Of a DNA stretch of 13,553 nt, positions 7,014 to 13,553 are shown piece by piece; the first letter of the stretch is position 1; the number at the start of each line of letters is the position of its first letter. Position numbers and translations under genes: made by a program. Source of the DNA: JBDNFP01 sp041689775 (GTDB lineage: Bacteria; Bacteroidota; Bacteroidia; Cytophagales; Spirosomataceae). The notes under the pieces were generated by a model. That model was not told the origin of the DNA. It did no database searches and saw nothing but the letters and a program-made list of their open reading frames with translations. The stretch is from assembly GCA_041689775.1 (NCBI GenBank), contig JBDNFP010000279.1, forward strand, positions 1-13,553, given 5' to 3'.

Positions 7014-7868
7014 ATGAGAGAAATTAAAAGAATACTACCCGCAGAATCGAGGCCGATTGGTGATCTTAAAACCTATTCTCCGATACCCACCAGATCGTTG
7101 GATCAAATTGATCCTTTTTTATTACTCAACCACCACGGACCACAAACCTACCCTGCCGCGAACAATGGCCTTCCGTTTGGACCACATCCGCACCGGGGTA
7201 TGGAAACCGTGACCTTTATCGTGGAGGGTGATATCATGCATAAAGATTCGGGTGGACACGAAAGTATCATTACCGCCGGAGGAGTTCAATACATGACGGC
7301 CGGACGAGGATTAATTCACGCCGAAATATCTTCTGACGAGTTTAAGCAGAATGGCGGACCGCTGGAAATTCTTCAACTTTGGTTAAATCTCCCGGCGAGT
7401 CACAAAATGACCGCTCCATATTACGCGGGATTTCAGGAAGACGAGGTACCCCATATTCTGTTGGACGAAGGTAAAGTAAGAGTAAACCTCGTGGCCGGAA
7501 AATGGGGTGATGATGCCGCCGCATTTATAACCCCCACTGATATTCAACTATCTACTATCCAACTAACCGCCAAAGGTACCCTTGATTATAGCGTCCCGAG
7601 AAAGCACAATATCTTGTTTTACGTTATTCAGGGTGAAGTAAAAGTGAATGGAACGGTCATTAAAGCGTTTCACCTTGCTGACTTCAACAACAACCACGAA
7701 CTGCTTCATTTAGAGGCCATTGAAAACAGTATTGTACTTTTTGGACACGCGTCCCCCTTTAACGAACCGGTGGTAGCCCAAGGGCCTTTTGTAATGAACA
7801 CCCATCAGGAAATTGAGGAGGCTTACAATGATTACCGAGCCGGAAAGTTTGGTCAGTGGAATGGATGA
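7014..7868 (+). CDS. Pirin-family cupin protein
   Basis: The 284-residue protein is a full-length pirin with two cupin domains. The metal-binding N-terminal cupin carries the family signature: PFGPHPHRGMETVTF at 54-68 with ligands His58 and His60, then GGVQYMTAGRGLIHAE at 89-104 with His102 and Glu104. The C-terminal cupin (about 150-275) ends in the usual EEAYNDYRAGKFG tail. Some pirins oxidise flavonols such as quercetin with a bound metal, and others act as redox sensors or cofactors; the sequence does not decide between these. No signal peptide, so cytoplasmic. It opens a plus-strand gene string, and its last 41 bases overlap the next gene. The ATG at 7014 fits the family N-terminus and has no clear ribosome binding site. 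Confidence 0.93.
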   Translation: MREIKRILPAESRPIGDLKTYSPIPTRSLDQIDPFLLLNHHGPQTYPAANNGLPFGPHPHRGMETVTFIVEGDIMHKDSGGHESIITAGGVQYMTAGRGLIHAEISSDEFKQNGGPLEILQLWLNLPASHKMTAPYYAGFQEDEVPHILLDEGKVRVNLVAGKWGDDAAAFITPTDIQLSTIQLTAKGTLDYSVPRKHNILFYVIQGEVKVNGTVIKAFHLADFNNNHELLHLEAIENSIVLFGHASPFNEPVVAQGPFVMNTHQEIEEAYNDYRAGKFGQWNG

Positions 7869-8754
7869 TCAACCGCCAGACTACCACGAATCCGTTTTTG
7901 TTAACCAAGTAAGTAAGTGGGTTGAAGAGTTGGCCCATCACAACGAACATATTTCTTTACTGACGGTTTCGCCCACCAAGCTACGACTTGGCAAGGAGGG
8001 TAAGCCGCTATTTGATCTGATCCTCCGCAAAATCAGTGACATTGGGGTTGATGATGTAGATACCCACTCCGAAACGCTGCCGCGGAAAATAATCCTGTGG
8101 GAAGATCTGTGGCATACCAAGCGAAGCGTTGTTCAACACCGCCTGAGAGCGTTATTGGGTCTGTCGGAAAGGATTCCGGCCCGGCTCACCAAAGTGCAAC
8201 GCATCGACCGCCCTACTACCACGGCCTTCTTGGCAGAAAACCATTTGCAAGATCCTGTCTTATCCAAGTTGAAATATGGCTTGTACTTGCCTCAGCGCTA
8301 TTTTCGGGTAATCAACGACCAGACCCTTCTTCCACCCGAAGGTACTTCTGAGCTACTGGTGGCCGTGGCCACCTTTGCCCATCCCCGGATTTTTCAAAAA
8401 GAAAATGGTCCCCACCGTTCCTATGAATTTGTCAGGTTTGCCAATTTGGCGGCAACTACGGTCGTGGGAGGTCTGGATAAGTTACTCAAACACTTTATCC
8501 GGGAACGCCAGCCCGACGATATCATGACCTACGCGGATCTGGAATGGTCAGATGGGCACAGCTACCTGAAACTAGGATTTGAGAAAATGGGCAGTACTTT
8601 GCCCCAAGAATTTTGGGTAGGTGCCGACACCATGCAGCGGTTTCCGGCTCAGCGGTTTCCCGAGGGAATCACCGAAATTAATGCCCCAGAAAACGGTTTT
8701 GTTAAAATAAAAAATGCGGGAAGTCGTAAATTTGTCAAAACAATTACCCCGTAA
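7828..8754 (+). CDS. Uncharacterised protein resembling the non-nuclease module of phage homing-endonuclease-type proteins
   Basis: The 308-residue protein has no assigned function that I know. From memory of the pattern, it resembles a module found beside nuclease domains in phage homing-endonuclease-like proteins and thought to have an acetyltransferase-like fold: ILWEDLWHTKR (89-99), FLAENHLQ (134-141), YGLY (150-153), ELLVAVATF (175-183), YEFVRFANL (199-207), TVVGGLDKLLKHF (211-223) and TYADLEWSDG with YLKLGFE (234-252). No nuclease motif is visible, and no signal peptide or membrane helix. The ATG at 7828 is preceded by AGGAGG with a 6-base gap, an unusually good ribosome binding site here; it lies inside the pirin gene and gives a 41-base overlap. 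An ATG at 7861 and a TTG at 7813 are alternatives. It sits in a string with pirin and miaA, so DNA or RNA metabolism is possible but unproven. Confidence 0.75.
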   Translation: MITEPESLVSGMDDQPPDYHESVFVNQVSKWVEELAHHNEHISLLTVSPTKLRLGKEGKPLFDLILRKISDIGVDDVDTHSETLPRKIILWEDLWHTKRSVVQHRLRALLGLSERIPARLTKVQRIDRPTTTAFLAENHLQDPVLSKLKYGLYLPQRYFRVINDQTLLPPEGTSELLVAVATFAHPRIFQKENGPHRSYEFVRFANLAATTVVGGLDKLLKHFIRERQPDDIMTYADLEWSDGHSYLKLGFEKMGSTLPQEFWVGADTMQRFPAQRFPEGITEINAPENGFVKIKNAGSRKFVKTITP

Positions 8755-8798
8755 TTAACACTATCGGGCTAGTACCTAAACTTAAATTTCTGTTACCC

Positions 8799-9725
8799 TT
8801 GATCGTCATCCTTGGTCCTACCGCTTCCGGAAAAACCCAACTTGCTACCCGTCTTGCCTCCCGAATCAGAGGAGAAATCATCAGTGCTGACTCCCGGCAA
8901 GTGTACCGGAGTATGGATATTGGTACCGGTAAAGACCTGGCCGAATACACCGTTGAGGGGCAGTCTATTCCCTACCATTTGATCGACATTCTGGATGCCG
9001 GAGAAAAGTATAACGTTTTGCGGTTCCAGGAAGACGTTAATTCGGCGGTAGTTCAGATTAAAAACCGGGATAGAACTCCGATCCTGTGTGGAGGTACGGG
9101 TATGTATATTCAGGCCGTGCTGAACAACCATCAATATACCAGTATTCCTAGTGATGAAATCGTACGGGCAGAATTAGCATCCCTCTCGCATGAAGACCTT
9201 TTATCGATTCTAGCAAAGTACCCTTCCCAATATTCCGGCCTAGCGGACACCTCCACGAAGAAAAGAACCGTTCGCGCTATTGAAATAGGAAGGTATCTCA
9301 ATACCAATCCCACGTTTCAGCTTCCAGCTCAGACTCCATTCAGCTTTACCATATTTGGATTAAATCCTCCGGTAGAAGTACGCCGTAGTCGCATTAGCCG
9401 TAGGTTAGAGGAAAGGCTTCAAAATGGACTGGTGCATGAAGTTCAGGGTTTACTAGCTATCGGGATTACCGCCGAACAGCTTATATATTATGGTTTGGAA
9501 TACAAATACATCACCAAATATCTATTGGGTACGTACAGCTACGAAGAAATGGTCAAGAAACTTGAAACTGAAATTCATCGGTTTGCGAAGCGACAAATGA
9601 CTTACTTTCGTAAAATGGAACGTGATGGCCTGGCTATTCAATGGTTAAACGCATCCGAAAGTACCGACCAATGCATTGAAACTATCCTTTCCCACGTAAA
9701 CCAAACCGACTTTACCAATGAATAA
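8799..9725 (+). CDS. miaA: tRNA dimethylallyltransferase (MiaA), short divergent form
   Basis: The enzyme transfers a dimethylallyl group from DMAPP to N6 of A37 in tRNAs reading codons that begin with U. Visible marks: P-loop GPTASGKT at 6-13, DSRQVYRSMDIGTGK at 31-45 (substrate-binding region with Asp31), GGTGMY at 98-103 and AKRQMTYFRK at 263-272. Length (308) is near the family norm. The segment that in other MiaA proteins reads DPxNxxRxxRALE is here DTSTKKRTVRAIE, and the later region GLEYKYITKYL also departs from the usual form, so I place it in a divergent subgroup common in Bacteroidota. The start is a problem: TTG at 8799 places the P-loop only five residues in, the first ATG lies after the P-loop, and the frame is open upstream, so a rarer start a few codons earlier (for example CTG at 8790) is possible. 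Its end overlaps the next gene by 8 bases. Confidence 0.9.
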   Translation: MIVILGPTASGKTQLATRLASRIRGEIISADSRQVYRSMDIGTGKDLAEYTVEGQSIPYHLIDILDAGEKYNVLRFQEDVNSAVVQIKNRDRTPILCGGTGMYIQAVLNNHQYTSIPSDEIVRAELASLSHEDLLSILAKYPSQYSGLADTSTKKRTVRAIEIGRYLNTNPTFQLPAQTPFSFTIFGLNPPVEVRRSRISRRLEERLQNGLVHEVQGLLAIGITAEQLIYYGLEYKYITKYLLGTYSYEEMVKKLETEIHRFAKRQMTYFRKMERDGLAIQWLNASESTDQCIETILSHVNQTDFTNE

Positions 9726-10128
9726 AAGCCTTACCTCATTACTGCTGCTGGTAGTGCTAGGCATAACCGATGCCTATCTGTTGTCTCATCCAAATCTGAT
9801 CGGCAAGCTTGGTATCTTCATTTATAAACACGACTACCTTAAGACCTTCCCGCGCGCTTTGGCTACGGTATTTCTAGTTCTGGGAGTCTCCCTTCTGATT
9901 TGTGAAGTTATCACACGAAAAGCGACAACCCGAAACGCCATCGCTGCATACCTGATATTTATGACTGCGGGGTTGGGCTTGTTTGTGTATGTGTATTCTA
10001 CTTTCAGCTCGGTGTCATACAGTATGACAGGGAAATCGTTTATTTACGGCGCTCACCTTCTTCCCGTGCTCCTCATTGGCATCTTTGGTCGCTACTTCGT
10101 AATGACAATATCAAATTCCCGCAACTAA
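9718..10128 (+). CDS. Four-helix integral membrane protein of unknown function
   Basis: The 136-residue protein has four predicted membrane helices at about residues 5-23, 46-64, 74-94 and 108-129, with short polar connections, and no enzyme motif that I recognise. The ATG overlaps the end of miaA (ATGAATAA contains both the start and the miaA stop), which argues for translational coupling and fixes the start. The amidohydrolase begins 11 bases after its stop. Nothing in the sequence assigns a transport or enzymatic role. Small hydrophobic proteins of this shape are common in Bacteroidota genomes and mostly unstudied. Confidence 0.8.
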   Translation: MNKSLTSLLLLVVLGITDAYLLSHPNLIGKLGIFIYKHDYLKTFPRALATVFLVLGVSLLICEVITRKATTRNAIAAYLIFMTAGLGLFVYVYSTFSSVSYSMTGKSFIYGAHLLPVLLIGIFGRYFVMTISNSRN

Positions 10129-10139
10129 ACCATCGATTT

Positions 10140-11414
10140 ATGAATAAATATAATTCCTCCGTTTTTCTTCTCTTCTTACTATTTATTTCTCTTAACTCGT
10201 TCGGTCAAACCTCCTACCTTCTCCGACCCGACCAGGTATTTGATGGGTTAGAGGTCCACGAAAACTGGTCCGTTTGGGTCAAAGACAATCGGATTGCGGG
10301 TGTCGGTATCGCCGCCTCACTTCCGGCTGAGGCCCAACAGGCCAAGGCCATTGACCTAAAAGGAATGACCCTTCTCCCGGGACTGATCGAAGGACATTCC
10401 CATCTTTTTTTACATCCCTACAACGAAACTCCCTGGGACGATCAGGTACTCAAAGAACCCCGGTCCTACCGGACCGCCCGAGCCGTAAAACACGCAGAAT
10501 CAACACTGTTAGCTGGTTTTACCACCGTTAGAGACCTCGGGACCGAAGGCGCAGAATATGACGACTACGGCCTAAAAAAGGCTATAAATGAAGGAATTAT
10601 AACCGGTCCACGTATGATCATTGCCACCAAAGCCCTCATTGCCACGGGTAGCTATGCCCCCAAAGGATTTAGTCCTGATATCGAAGTTTTACAGGGGGCC
10701 GAGGAAGCCGACGGACACGATAACCTCATCCGGGCCGTTCGGACTCAGATTGGAAAAGGAGCCGACGTTATAAAAATTTATGCCGATTACCGGTGGGGAG
10801 CAAACGGAGAAGCGCGCCCTACCTATACCGAAGCAGAAATCAGGCTCATTGTAGAAACTGCCCGGAGTAGCGGACGTCCCGTGGTAGCCCACGCCGCCAC
10901 CCCCGAAGGTATGCGCCGGGCCATCATGGGTGGGGTTCAAACCATTGAACATGGGGATGGTGGCACACCCGAAATCTGGAAGCTCATGAAACAGAAGAAT
11001 GTAGCCCTATGTGCTACCCTCGCCGCCGGTGATGCCATCAGTGAGTACCGTGGTTGGAAAAAAGGAGAAACGCCCGAACCTGAGCGAATTACCTTAAAAA
11101 AGAAGAGTTTTAAAGAAGCTTACGAAGCCGGAGTTAGAATGGTGATGGGCGGCGATGTGGGGGTTTATGCTCACGGCACCAACGCCCGGGAAATGGAACT
11201 ACTCGTGGAGTACGGGGTACCTGCATTGGAAGTTCTGAGGTATGCCACCTCCCAAAATGCTAGTATTTTCCATAAAGAAGAGCAGATCGGTATGGTTAAA
11301 ATCGGCCTACTGGCCGACCTAATTGCGGTAGAGGGAAACCCCGCATCGGACATTAGCAACCTTAGAAAGGTAAAAATGGTAATGAAAGACGGTAAACTGT
11401 ATAAAATCCCCTGA
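10140..11414 (+). CDS. Secreted metal-dependent amidohydrolase (imidazolonepropionase / Xaa-Pro dipeptidase-like)
   Basis: The 424-residue product has a signal peptide (about 1-22, cut near SFG-QT), so the enzyme is periplasmic or outside. It is an amidohydrolase-superfamily TIM barrel with a flanking beta-sandwich. Metal and catalytic residues are all visible: HSH at 86-88 in GLIEGHSH, Lys212 in VIKIYAD (expected carbamylated bridging Lys), His251 in VVAHAA, His271 in TIEHGD and Asp339 in MGGDVG. This set fits the binuclear prolidase-like/imidazolonepropionase-like group, whose tested members hydrolyse dipeptides with C-terminal Pro, Arg or Lys or related amides; the exact substrate cannot be read from sequence. 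The C-terminus closes with GLLADLIAVEGNP and KVKMVMKDGKLYK, as usual. It is the last gene before a terminator at 11435-11470, 11 bases after the membrane protein gene. Confidence 0.9.
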   Translation: MNKYNSSVFLLFLLFISLNSFGQTSYLLRPDQVFDGLEVHENWSVWVKDNRIAGVGIAASLPAEAQQAKAIDLKGMTLLPGLIEGHSHLFLHPYNETPWDDQVLKEPRSYRTARAVKHAESTLLAGFTTVRDLGTEGAEYDDYGLKKAINEGIITGPRMIIATKALIATGSYAPKGFSPDIEVLQGAEEADGHDNLIRAVRTQIGKGADVIKIYADYRWGANGEARPTYTEAEIRLIVETARSSGRPVVAHAATPEGMRRAIMGGVQTIEHGDGGTPEIWKLMKQKNVALCATLAAGDAISEYRGWKKGETPEPERITLKKKSFKEAYEAGVRMVMGGDVGVYAHGTNAREMELLVEYGVPALEVLRYATSQNASIFHKEEQIGMVKIGLLADLIAVEGNPASDISNLRKVKMVMKDGKLYKIP

Positions 11415-11434
11415 CGAATACTTCGTAAAGCAAC

Positions 11435-11470
11435 AAAACCCCTTTCTGAGGTCAACAAAGTAGGGTTTTT
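11435..11470 (+). terminator. Intrinsic terminator closing the pirin-to-amidohydrolase string
   Basis: AAAACCC (11435-11441) pairs with GGGTTTT (11463-11469). An inner CTTT/AAAG pair extends the stem, with two unpaired bases TA on the 3' side, and a T run follows. The arms are A-rich then T-rich, so it could also work on the other strand, but no gene converges here. It starts 21 bases after the amidohydrolase stop. Confidence 0.7.
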
Positions 11471-11657
11471 GGTAGAAACTACAAATATTTTTTTGGATAT
11501 TGCAGCCAAGACACATGTGTACTTGATATCTTAAAATCGGTCCAAAAAAAGCTAAGCTTGATCATTAAGTATAACTGATGTCGGAATAAACTGAACATAA
11601 TTTTCCTATAACACTGCCTAATAATTTTTTTGTAATTCTAATTTTTCGATCAACTAT

Positions 11658-12941
11658 ATGTCACAATCAGCCGATTTGACCATTGACGGTCAACATTATC
11701 AGTTTCCGGTAATAGAAGGCAGCGAACAAGAAAAAGCCATAGACATAGGCAAGCTGCGCGATAAAACCGGGTACATTACCATTGATAACGGTTTTAAGAA
11801 TACCGGTTCTACCCAAAGTGCAATCACTTTCCTGGACGGAGAAAAAGGTATCCTAAGGTACAGAGGTTATTCTATTGAAGACCTGGCCGAAAAAGCAAAC
11901 TTCCTTGAAGTATCTTATCTTCTGATTTACGGCGACCTCCCTACCGCCGAGCAGTACCAAGAATTTGAATATCAGGTTCGTACGCACACGCTCGTAAACG
12001 AGGACATGCGTAAGGTTTTTGAAGGATTCCCCGTGAACGCTCACCCGATGGGTGTACTTTCATCATTGATAAGTGCCATGAGCGCCTTCTATCCTGATTC
12101 TTATGACTCCAACGCGCCGGCAGATACGGAGATGCACATCATCCGGATGTTGGCAAAGCTGCCAACGATTGCTACTTGGTCTTATAAGAAGTCACAAGGG
12201 CACCCCGTAAACTACCCGAACAATAAACTTGACTACTGCTCAAACTTCCTCAACATGATGTTTGCGCTACCGGTGGAAGGTTATGAAGTTGACCCCGTAG
12301 TTGCAAAGGCCCTCAATAAGCTTTTAATTCTCCACGCTGACCACGAACAAAACTGCTCTACGTCGACCGTACGTTTAGTAGGTTCATCTCAGGCTAATAT
12401 TTATTCTTCTATTTCAGCGGGTATAGGTGCTCTGTGGGGGCCTCTCCACGGCGGAGCCAACCAAGAAGTAATCGAGATGCTGGAAGCAATCAAAGCCGAT
12501 GGCGGAGATACACAAAAGTATATCAATATGGCTAAGGATAAGAATAGCGGTTTCCGTTTGTTTGGTTTCGGCCACCGGGTGTACAAGAATTTCGATCCTC
12601 GTGCTCGTATCATTAAGAAAGCAGCAGACGACGTACTAGCCAAGCTTGGTGTAAATGATCCTGTATTGGACATTGCAAAAACACTCGAAAAAGCTGCTTT
12701 GGAAGATGAATACTTCGTTTCGCGTAAACTCTACCCCAACGTAGACTTCTATTCCGGAATTATCTACCGTGCTTTGGGCATACCGACCAACATGTTTACG
12801 GTCATGTTTGCGATTGGTCGTTTGCCGGGCTGGATCGCTCAGTGGAAAGAAATGCGGGAGAACAAGGAGCCGATTGGCCGCCCTCGTCAGATATATACTG
12901 GTGCTACCCACCGGGACTTCGTTGCCATAGATAAGCGTTGA
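11658..12941 (+). CDS. gltA: Citrate synthase, type I
   Basis: The 427-residue enzyme condenses acetyl-CoA and oxaloacetate to citrate, the entry step of the TCA cycle, in the cytoplasm. Active-site motifs are complete: HADHEQNCST at 226-235, GPLHGGAN at 261-268 with catalytic His264, FGFGHRVYKNFDPRA at 302-316 with His306, and NVDFYSG at 361-367 with catalytic Asp363. Length and the N-terminal beta-rich region (residues 1-60) fit the hexameric bacterial type I form. The ATG at 11658 fits the family N-terminus. It is flanked by a terminator on each side (11435-11470 and 12966-12999), so it is a single-gene unit with its promoter in the AT-rich 11471-11657 stretch. I could not pick a clear -33/-7 pair there; a 10-base palindrome ACACATGTGT lies at 11510-11519. 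Confidence 0.97.
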   Translation: MSQSADLTIDGQHYQFPVIEGSEQEKAIDIGKLRDKTGYITIDNGFKNTGSTQSAITFLDGEKGILRYRGYSIEDLAEKANFLEVSYLLIYGDLPTAEQYQEFEYQVRTHTLVNEDMRKVFEGFPVNAHPMGVLSSLISAMSAFYPDSYDSNAPADTEMHIIRMLAKLPTIATWSYKKSQGHPVNYPNNKLDYCSNFLNMMFALPVEGYEVDPVVAKALNKLLILHADHEQNCSTSTVRLVGSSQANIYSSISAGIGALWGPLHGGANQEVIEMLEAIKADGGDTQKYINMAKDKNSGFRLFGFGHRVYKNFDPRARIIKKAADDVLAKLGVNDPVLDIAKTLEKAALEDEYFVSRKLYPNVDFYSGIIYRALGIPTNMFTVMFAIGRLPGWIAQWKEMRENKEPIGRPRQIYTGATHRDFVAIDKR

Positions 12942-12965
12942 TTTCCTATTGAAACAACATTTTAT

Positions 12966-12999
12966 AAGCGCTGCCCAAATCAATTGGTGCGGCGCTTTT
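12966..12999 (+). terminator. Intrinsic terminator after gltA
   Basis: AAGCGC (12966-12971) pairs with GCGCTT (12992-12997). The stem continues through a T-G wobble and GC/GC, then an inner CCAA/TTGG pair closes an ATCAA loop; four T follow. It starts 25 bases after the citrate synthase stop and ends 24 bases before the next gene's ATG, so that gene is probably expressed from its own promoter or by read-through. Confidence 0.75.
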
Positions 13000-13022
13000 G
13001 TATTAGGCCCCAAAGATACTTT

Positions 13023-13301
13023 ATGGAAAAGTCCGACCTTACCCTTCAATTATCCACCACCGATTGGCTCGCTATCGAACGAACCCGGCTGGCCAACGAA
13101 CGAACCTTTCTGGCCTACTTCCGTACGTCACTCACGCTCCTGGCCGGAGGTATTACCATCACCCGGCTAGACATACTGCAAGAGATATTGGCTTTGGGAT
13201 ACACTTTCCTATGCATGGCTCCAATCGTTTTCATTATTGGAGTATGGAGGCTAATTTCGGTCAAAAGGCGGATTGGCGGATATTACCAGCCTAAGAAATA
13301 A
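13023..13301 (+). CDS. DUF202 family membrane protein
   Basis: The 92-residue protein carries the DUF202 signature IERTRLANERTFLAYFRTSL (about residues 17-36), followed by a first membrane helix (about 33-50, overlapping the signature's end) and a second one (about 56-77, LGYTFLCMAPIVFIIGVW), ending in a basic tail. The family is widespread (YidH-like) and has no firm function. I start it at the ATG at 13023, because a longer frame from 12984 would begin inside the gltA terminator stem and add 13 residues that do not fit the family. It is in the same direction as gltA. The next 148 bases hold no gene. Confidence 0.85.
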   Translation: MEKSDLTLQLSTTDWLAIERTRLANERTFLAYFRTSLTLLAGGITITRLDILQEILALGYTFLCMAPIVFIIGVWRLISVKRRIGGYYQPKK

Positions 13302-13424
13302 TACTACCTTTGACTTAAGTACTACACCCACATCGCAGGCAGTAAGTAGCTTGTAGCGGAACGCCGCCCGACCATTATATTTTTATGAGTATTTGATATA
13401 AAAAATAGTAGTCATGGATTATAT

Positions 13425-13553
13425 GGGTTGATTTCGCTATATTGGTGTCATGCTACATACTCATCCGATCCTGTGCCCCCATTGCGATAGTTCCGACACG
13501 GTCAAGAACGGCCACCGCCCCAACGGCGACCAGCGTTGGCGCTGCAATCGGCA
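13425..13553 (+). mobile_element. Left end of an IS1-type insertion sequence (truncated by the window)
   Basis: An InsA-like reading frame starts at 13450 and leaves the window. The left inverted repeat should lie just upstream; GGGTTGATTTCGCTATATTG beginning at 13425 is my best guess from its position about 25 bases before the ATG, but the partner repeat and the target duplication are not in the window, so the boundary is uncertain. Confidence 0.45.
13450..13553 (+). CDS. IS1-family transposase, InsA-like N-terminal part (partial)
   Basis: Only the first 34 codons are present. They read MLHTHPILCPHCDSSD, then a TVKNGHRPNGDQRWRC region, then NR at the edge. The CPHC pair (9-12) with the C in QRWRC (about 32) is the zinc ribbon of InsA-type proteins, and the order CPxC, VKNG, Gx(Q)RWRC is characteristic of IS1-family transposases. 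In IS1 this small protein is joined to InsB by frameshifting; whether that holds here, or whether the gene is one frame as in many IS1 relatives, cannot be seen. The frame is more GC-rich than the AT-rich DNA just upstream (13370-13430), as expected for inserted DNA. Confidence 0.85.
   Translation, partial: MLHTHPILCPHCDSSDTVKNGHRPNGDQRWRCNR

Noticed and set aside
12984..13022. Longer start for the DUF202 protein
   Set aside because: It would start within the gltA terminator stem and add a basic, cysteine-containing lead that does not fit this family; the ATG at 13023 gives the normal N-terminus.

Overview
The window looks like a chromosomal segment of a Bacteroidota bacterium, probably of the Cytophagales/Saprospirales type. 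The support is indirect: exported proteins have signal peptides ending in the typical (F/Y)G-Q pattern, most start codons lack a clear Shine-Dalgarno sequence, the MiaA is of a short divergent kind, and FGE-sulfatase-fold proteins occur next to Ser/Thr kinase signalling genes. Base composition is moderate and even. I see no tRNA, rRNA or CRISPR array.

Left part (1-6683, all minus strand). This is a Ser/Thr phosphorylation module. In transcription order it holds: (i) a secreted TPR-like + FGE-sulfatase-fold protein (6683-5346) followed by a strong hairpin terminator at about 5200-5235; (ii) a cytoplasmic FHA protein with an FhaA-like N-terminal domain (5057-4074); (iii) a possible 27-residue membrane peptide (3938-3855); (iv) a PP2C phosphatase with one membrane helix and a beta-helix-like outer domain (3849-2449); (v) a Ser/Thr kinase with one membrane helix and an outer FGE-sulfatase-fold domain (2423-441); (vi) a small membrane protein whose frame is cut by a TAA at a run of eight T but stays open beyond it to the window edge (393-172, then 171-1). 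Kinase and phosphatase share one topology: enzyme inside, one helix, sensor-like domain outside. The kinase outer domain is a paralogue of the separate secreted FGE protein. The likely scheme is that envelope-side binding sets the kinase/phosphatase balance and the FHA protein reads the phosphothreonine output.

Middle (7014-11414, plus strand). This is a tightly packed gene string: a pirin-family cupin, an uncharacterised protein resembling the non-nuclease module of phage homing-endonuclease-type proteins, miaA (tRNA dimethylallyltransferase), a four-helix membrane protein, and a secreted amidohydrolase. Genes overlap or lie within about 11 bases of each other, except for 44 bases before miaA. 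The string closes with a hairpin terminator at 11435-11470.

Right part. Citrate synthase (gltA, 11658-12941) stands alone with its own terminator (12966-12999). It is followed by a DUF202 membrane protein (13023-13301) and then the left end of an IS1-type insertion sequence, whose InsA-like zinc-ribbon reading frame runs off the window at 13553.
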